Assembly (NCBI GenBank): GCA_034003585.1
Contig: JAVEYH010000037.1
Location: forward strand, 1-26,727
Reading direction: 5' to 3'
Length of the DNA: 26,727 nt
DNA from: JAPXSY01 sp034003585
GTDB taxonomy: Bacteria > Verrucomicrobiota > Kiritimatiellia > RFP12 > UBA1067
The notes under the pieces are model-generated. The model did not search any database and was not told the DNA's origin. It worked only from the letters and a program-made list of their open reading frames with translations. Both the position numbers and the translations under genes were made by a program. Below are positions 23,564 through 26,727 of this stretch, piece after piece; the first letter of the stretch is position 1; each line of letters opens with the position of its first letter.

Positions 23564-24216
23564 CAGATGACCTTGTTAACTCCTTTCACCTTACCTGCCT
23601 GCTCGATAACCCGACTGTACTGAAGTCTCCACTGAAGAGCATTGGAGATGGTAAGGTATCCAACTTCTGGCCGTTTCTTCAGAATCTCCACAGCCAACTG
23701 TCTGGACTGGATGTCGTCAAGGGGCAAGAACCGTTCCGCCATAAAGGCTACGATGTCGTCAGCATTCCCTGAATTGTCGAGGATTTTGAGAATTCCCGTG
23801 GTTGTCTGAAAGTCAGCAGTACGACCGGCTTCCACGAAAACAACATGATTGATGTTGAGGGTGGCGGTACGATTTTTCCTGTCGTCTGTCTTAGCGTAGA
23901 CAAACACCAGCAGGGCATATCCAAGTCCGTAGACCTTCTGGCGGGCAGACTTGAACGGGCAGGAGGACTGAGGTTGTCTGATACTCGTGACTTTGATGTC
24001 AACATCGAGTTTCGGAAAGTCGATGCCCTTGGCCGAAGACCCCTTGACGTACGAGTATTTCCTCTGAAGGCAATCTTGAAATTTATGCTCCAGATAGGTG
24101 CCGACGGCCTTACCATCTGTCACGCCAAAAAGACTGCGCTCGCGGTGTCGCGATTCGCGTTGGGCAAAAATCTTTGCTTCTTTGACTAACAACTCGACTG
24201 TCAGTGTCGGCTCCAT
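23563..24216 (-). CDS. Type II restriction endonuclease, PD-(D/E)XK fold
   Basis: 217 aa from the ATG at 24216, which has AAGGA 5 bases upstream; an in-frame extension to 24300 lacks such a site. The putative active site lies in KGIDFPKLDVDIKVTS: Asp66 and then Asp73-x-Lys75 give a D-x6-D-x-K arrangement, and Glu43 in TYLEHKFQDCL may be the helical acidic residue. SSCPFKSARQKVYGLGY (about 85-100) follows, then core strands (ALLVFVYAKTDD, HVVFVEAG). The C-terminal helical tail may help recognise DNA. I do not recognise the target sequence or a named prototype. Assignment rests on this nuclease-like core and on the 1-nt overlap with the adenine methyltransferase gene. Lower GC than the flanks supports acquisition as a unit. 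Confidence 0.78.
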   Translation of the reverse strand: MEPTLTVELLVKEAKIFAQRESRHRERSLFGVTDGKAVGTYLEHKFQDCLQRKYSYVKGSSAKGIDFPKLDVDIKVTSIRQPQSSCPFKSARQKVYGLGYALLVFVYAKTDDRKNRTATLNINHVVFVEAGRTADFQTTTGILKILDNSGNADDIVAFMAERFLPLDDIQSRQLAVEILKKRPEVGYLTISNALQWRLQYSRVIEQAGKVKGVNKVI

Positions 24217-24246
24217 TTCGTTCCTTTTTATCCGTTTTCCCGTATC

Positions 24247-24260
24247 GAAAAACGTTTCAC
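24247..24260 (-). promoter_or_regulatory. AAACGTTT palindrome in the endonuclease leader
   Basis: AAACGTTT (24250-24257) within TGAAACGTTTTTC on the minus strand, about 31 bp before the endonuclease ATG and next to the predicted transcription start. It resembles a LacI-type operator, but A/T-rich sequence here makes chance likely. Confidence 0.2.
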
Positions 24261-24263
24261 CCG

Positions 24264-24291
24264 AATTTAGGAGGGTCGGACTCCGTCCCAA
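24264..24291 (-). promoter_or_regulatory. Possible promoter of the restriction-modification operon
   Basis: Minus strand TTGGGA (24291-24286), 16-bp spacer, TAAATT (24269-24264), each box matching four of six positions. It is the best candidate in the 120-bp gap upstream of the endonuclease gene. No controller (C) gene accompanies the pair. Confidence 0.35.
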
Positions 24292-24319
24292 CAACCGCAT
24301 ACCGGACCGCTACCACGCC

Positions 24320-24361
24320 AAAAAGCAAAACCAAAGTCACCGGCGCGGCAGCTTGCGCCGG
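24320..24361 (-). terminator. Terminator overlapping the stop of the beta-helix gene
   Basis: On the minus strand a perfect 7-bp stem CCGGCGC/GCGCCGG (24361-24340) is followed by the T-rich GACTTTGGTTTTGCTTTTT. The stem is part of the last codons of the gene and the stop codon follows directly. Confidence 0.5.
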
Positions 24362-26541
24362 AAGGTGTCGGTGTACAGTCCGATCCGCTCGAACGGGATG
24401 CGTTCGAAGGCAGGCAGCTCCGCAAGAAGGCGGGCGTTCCGGCGCAGCGTGAAATCCCCGTTCGCCGCATCCACGAAACCCGGATCGAACGGCTTGTCCG
24501 GCGTTCCCGCAACCGTCCGGAATCCTTTGTCGATCCCCTGACGCAGTTTGCCCACCCGGTTCGTGCCGACCGTGTTGACGATCAGGTTGTCCGTCAGTTC
24601 CATCTTGTGCAGCAGGCCCATCACCTTGCCGTCGAACGAACAGGTCTCGACGCAATCCACAAACACATTGCGGCGGGCCGGATTGTTGAGCGGTTCGCGG
24701 GGGCTCTCCTCCATGATCGAAGCGAGTTTCGGATAGCGCACGCTCCACGGCGGGTTCCGGTAGTCGAACGCCCGGGCCTTGGCATCCAGACACCAGCTCG
24801 GATCGTTGGTGTTGTTCCAGTGCTTCCAGGTCATTCCGCGCGAATCGATGTGGAACCCGATCGGGCAATCGACGATCAGATTGTTGACCACCGGGTTGTC
24901 GCGCCCCCCGCCGATCATGATCGCCCGGCCCGCGCGCCAGAACACATTGCCCTCGATCCGGTCGCCGCAGTCGCAATCGTCGAAATAAAAGCCCATGGTG
25001 TTGACATGCTTCTCATCGCCGCCGCCCAGCGTGTGGATGAAGTTGTGCCGCAGCACATTCCCCTGGCTGGTCCAGTCGCGGCCCGTGTAGAACGCGCCCG
25101 CATCCCCCGTCTCCATCACCACGCGGTAGACCTCGTTCAGCTCCAGCAGGTGCTCGTTTCCGCCATAGAGGAACGCGTTGTGCGGCGCATCGTGGATGCG
25201 GTTGTGGCGCGCGATCTGTCCGCAGCCGTTTACCGAAATCCCCGCCGCATAGGTCCGCTGGAAGAGTCCGTAGTGGTGGATGTGGTTGTTGACCGCCAGA
25301 TTTTTCGCGGCGATCAGCTTGCTGCGGTCGCCGCCGTTGAGGGAGAGGCCTGCTTTGCCGAGATGGTACAGATCGCAGGATCGCACCGTGTTGGCCCTGC
25401 CGGAGACGCCGATGCCGCTCCCGGCCTGATTGGCCACCACGCACCCCGCGATTTCAACCTGTTCGGTGTTCTTCAGCGTGATCGCCGCTCCCGCGCAGTG
25501 CGAATACTCGAACGCCAGACCGTGCACACGGATCTGCGCCGCGTCGGAGACGGCCAGCATCGGCTGCGTCAGCGTCGCCAAGACCCACTCGTCCTTCGCC
25601 TCCGGATCTCCCTCCGGATAGACATAGAGCTGTTTGCGCGCGCGGTCCAGATACCATTCGCCGGGCGCGTCCAGTTCCTCCAGCAGATTCAGCGCGAAAA
25701 AGCGCCGCATGGCCTTGCCCCAGGTCCCCCCCGCGATCCCGTATCCGTGCGGGGCCGCCAGGGCGATCACCTTCCTGCCCGGATCGTACGACGCGATGCG
25801 GATCACCTCGTCCGACCAGTCGTGCGTCCAATACCCCATCAGCCAGACCCCCTCGTCCAGATTCCAGCGGGCCGGCCGCGGATCCGCGAACTCGAAGGCA
25901 CCCGGACGCGGCTTCCGCAAAGCGGGATCCGGGGAGTCCGGAATCGCCTTCCCCGTTTCCACCGCATTGGTGAAACCCGCCCACCCTTCCTGCGGGGCAT
26001 CCGCGTTGGGCCAGCGCGCCAGCGTCATCGGCTTGCGGTCGTGATACAGCCACGGCGCGGCCGGCGTTCCCGAATAGGCGTTCTTGAACGGCTCGAACAC
26101 GCCGGACACGCGCGATGTGAGATCGCATACCCGGACACGTCCGCGCACGGCGGGGTCGAACCGGTTCAGAACCGCCGCATCCGTGACCGGCTGGAACGCA
26201 TCCGCGGGCAGCGTCAGCCCACCCCGCACACGCGCGCGTCCCCTTTTCGCGGCCCGGTAGACCACCGGCGCAGCCTCGCTGCCGCCATCCTCGCGCGTAA
26301 GCTCAAAGGTTTTCGTCAGCGTATGGACCCCCGGCTCCAGCAGGACCGTGACCGGCTCATCCCGCGCGATCAGCCCTTCCTGACGCGCCGCCCGGATATG
26401 GTCCCGCGCCTGCTCCAGAGTCTGGTACGGCGAGCGCCGCCGCCCGTCCCCTCCCGCCGGCGCGTCGGGCGCCACATGGATCGTGACCTCAGCCCACACA
26501 CCGGAAACCAACCCCAACGCCATCCACATCGCGAAACGCAT
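24337..26541 (-). CDS. Secreted right-handed parallel beta-helix protein, GH141-like
   Basis: 734 aa. The ATG at 26541 follows AAGGGGGAA; an in-frame extension upstream is rejected because it runs through the predicted promoter and operator. Signal peptide MRFAMWMALGLVSGVWA, cleaved before EVTIHVAPDAPAGG. The first domain has the opening common in secreted beta-helix enzymes (SPYQTLEQARDHIRAAR, then VTVLLEPGVHTLTKTFEL). Next comes a segment with LARWPNADAP and WLMGYWTHDWSDEV near 235-250. A long Asn/Gly-rich right-handed beta-helix follows (about 390-620; NHIHHYG, RHNRIHDAPHNAFLYGG, METGDAGAFYTGRDW, NVLRHNFIH, GFYFDDCDCGDRIEGNVFW). This layout resembles GH141-type glycoside hydrolases (fucosidase/xylanase activities are known there), though polysaccharide lyases share the fold. 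Likely role: breakdown of complex glycans outside the cytoplasm. Substrate unknown. Confidence 0.85.
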   Translation of the reverse strand: MRFAMWMALGLVSGVWAEVTIHVAPDAPAGGDGRRRSPYQTLEQARDHIRAARQEGLIARDEPVTVLLEPGVHTLTKTFELTREDGGSEAAPVVYRAAKRGRARVRGGLTLPADAFQPVTDAAVLNRFDPAVRGRVRVCDLTSRVSGVFEPFKNAYSGTPAAPWLYHDRKPMTLARWPNADAPQEGWAGFTNAVETGKAIPDSPDPALRKPRPGAFEFADPRPARWNLDEGVWLMGYWTHDWSDEVIRIASYDPGRKVIALAAPHGYGIAGGTWGKAMRRFFALNLLEELDAPGEWYLDRARKQLYVYPEGDPEAKDEWVLATLTQPMLAVSDAAQIRVHGLAFEYSHCAGAAITLKNTEQVEIAGCVVANQAGSGIGVSGRANTVRSCDLYHLGKAGLSLNGGDRSKLIAAKNLAVNNHIHHYGLFQRTYAAGISVNGCGQIARHNRIHDAPHNAFLYGGNEHLLELNEVYRVVMETGDAGAFYTGRDWTSQGNVLRHNFIHTLGGGDEKHVNTMGFYFDDCDCGDRIEGNVFWRAGRAIMIGGGRDNPVVNNLIVDCPIGFHIDSRGMTWKHWNNTNDPSWCLDAKARAFDYRNPPWSVRYPKLASIMEESPREPLNNPARRNVFVDCVETCSFDGKVMGLLHKMELTDNLIVNTVGTNRVGKLRQGIDKGFRTVAGTPDKPFDPGFVDAANGDFTLRRNARLLAELPAFERIPFERIGLYTDTFRRKLPRR

Positions 26542-26593
26542 GCATTCCCCCTTGTTGTTTCTCTGGGACCACCCCGTCTTTCCTCCGGTCCCA

Positions 26594-26607
26594 TTAGAAC
26601 GTTCCAA
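26594..26607 (-). promoter_or_regulatory. Operator-like palindrome upstream of the beta-helix gene
   Basis: TTAGAACGTTCCAA is a 14-bp inverted repeat with one mismatched pair and a central CG, the layout of LacI-family operators. It abuts the -10 box and covers the expected transcription start, an ideal repressor position. Confidence 0.45.
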
Positions 26608-26635
26608 GTATCTCACAGGATGATCGGCTCCGCAA
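26607..26635 (-). promoter_or_regulatory. Promoter of the beta-helix gene
   Basis: Minus strand TTGCGG (26635-26630), 17-bp spacer ending in TGA, GATACT (26612-26607). The TGN before the -10 makes it an extended -10 promoter. Leader of about 60 bases to the ATG. Confidence 0.45.
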
Positions 26636-26727
26636 GACCGACTCGGGCGGGAATGGGCCATATTTGTGGCTTGGGAGGGCCCGGTGCAACCCGGACCGGA
26701 TCCGGGCCCCGAATTTGTCATCATTAG

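Larger units (their letters stand above)
22015..24330. other. Low-GC restriction-modification island
   Basis: Sampled rows fall near 50-53 percent GC, against about 70-75 percent in flanking genes (for example 32/60 at 22801-22860 versus 45/60 at 20461-20520). The drop begins within the last codons of the methyltransferase and ends in the gap before the beta-helix gene. No transposase, integrase, tRNA target or clear flanking repeats were found. Edges are approximate. Confidence 0.7.

Noticed and set aside
22079..23623. Plus-strand ORFs inside the restriction-modification island (69, 95 and 206 codons)
   Set aside because: They are opposite the methyltransferase gene, which has motifs X, I and IV; no motifs or start signals were seen in them.
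24270..24291. GGAC-GGA-GTCC inverted repeat as a controller-protein (C-box) site
   Set aside because: It only loosely resembles GACT-N3-AGTC boxes, there is one copy, and no C-protein gene is present.
21970..24336. Direct repeats or target-site duplication flanking the island
   Set aside because: Only a trivial AAAGCAA/AAAGCAA match was seen between the two edges; too short and imprecisely placed to support a transposition event.
24607..26727. A 706-codon plus-strand open frame reaching the right edge
   Set aside because: It is antisense to the beta-helix gene, which has a signal peptide, good ribosome-binding site and fold-specific repeats.

Overview
The window is high-GC bacterial chromosome: tightly packed genes, Shine-Dalgarno starts, an encoded CCA on the tRNA, and many 4-nt stop/start overlaps. 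The cell has a Gram-negative style envelope (Lgt, a LolA-like sorting protein, an AsmA-like protein, an L,D-transpeptidase). It also has an oxygen-sensitive indolepyruvate:ferredoxin oxidoreductase and large secreted repeat and beta-helix proteins. Together these suggest an anaerobic polysaccharide-degrading member of the PVC superphylum (Kiritimatiellota, Verrucomicrobiota or Lentisphaerota type). That placement is an inference from gene content; there is no rRNA here.

Layout. 1-578 (minus): 5' part of a secreted alpha/beta-hydrolase, cut by the window edge. 718-883: a tRNA-Val(GAC) unit with a strong promoter and a terminator. 959-4657 (plus): iorA-iorB-yraN-tatD, probably one operon. 4682-10051 (minus): a two-gene operon for a 499-aa beta-strand repeat protein and a 1288-aa multidomain secreted protein of unknown function. 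10277-13396 (plus): L,D-transpeptidase, thiD, thiC. 13330-14178 (minus): lgt, whose 3' end overlaps thiC by 67 bp. 14311-21969 (plus): LolA-like protein, two CNNM/CBS membrane proteins, an AsmA-like protein, miaB and an RlmD/TrmA-type methyltransferase, mostly with overlapping or closely spaced ends. 22001-24216 (minus): a type II restriction-modification pair in a stretch of clearly lower GC. 24337-26541 (minus): a secreted right-handed beta-helix protein resembling GH141 enzymes.

How the genes work together. Housekeeping functions (2-oxoacid metabolism, thiamine pyrimidine synthesis, tRNA and RNA modification, lipoprotein and envelope biogenesis) are interspersed with accessory secreted proteins. 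ThiD and ThiC support synthesis of thiamine diphosphate, the cofactor of IorA. Lgt and the LolA-like protein, divergent across 132 bp, both concern lipoproteins. The two secreted-protein units on the minus strand each have a promoter with a GGAACGTT-type, LacI-operator-like element nearby, which hints at substrate-responsive control. The restriction-modification island is the clearest horizontally acquired segment.

I found no CRISPR array, transposase, integrase or rRNA. The least explained content is the 1288-aa/499-aa secreted pair. No clearly new defence or mobile system could be demonstrated. Very long ORFs opposite the real genes (for example about 900 codons opposite the 1288-aa gene) are high-GC shadows and are left out.
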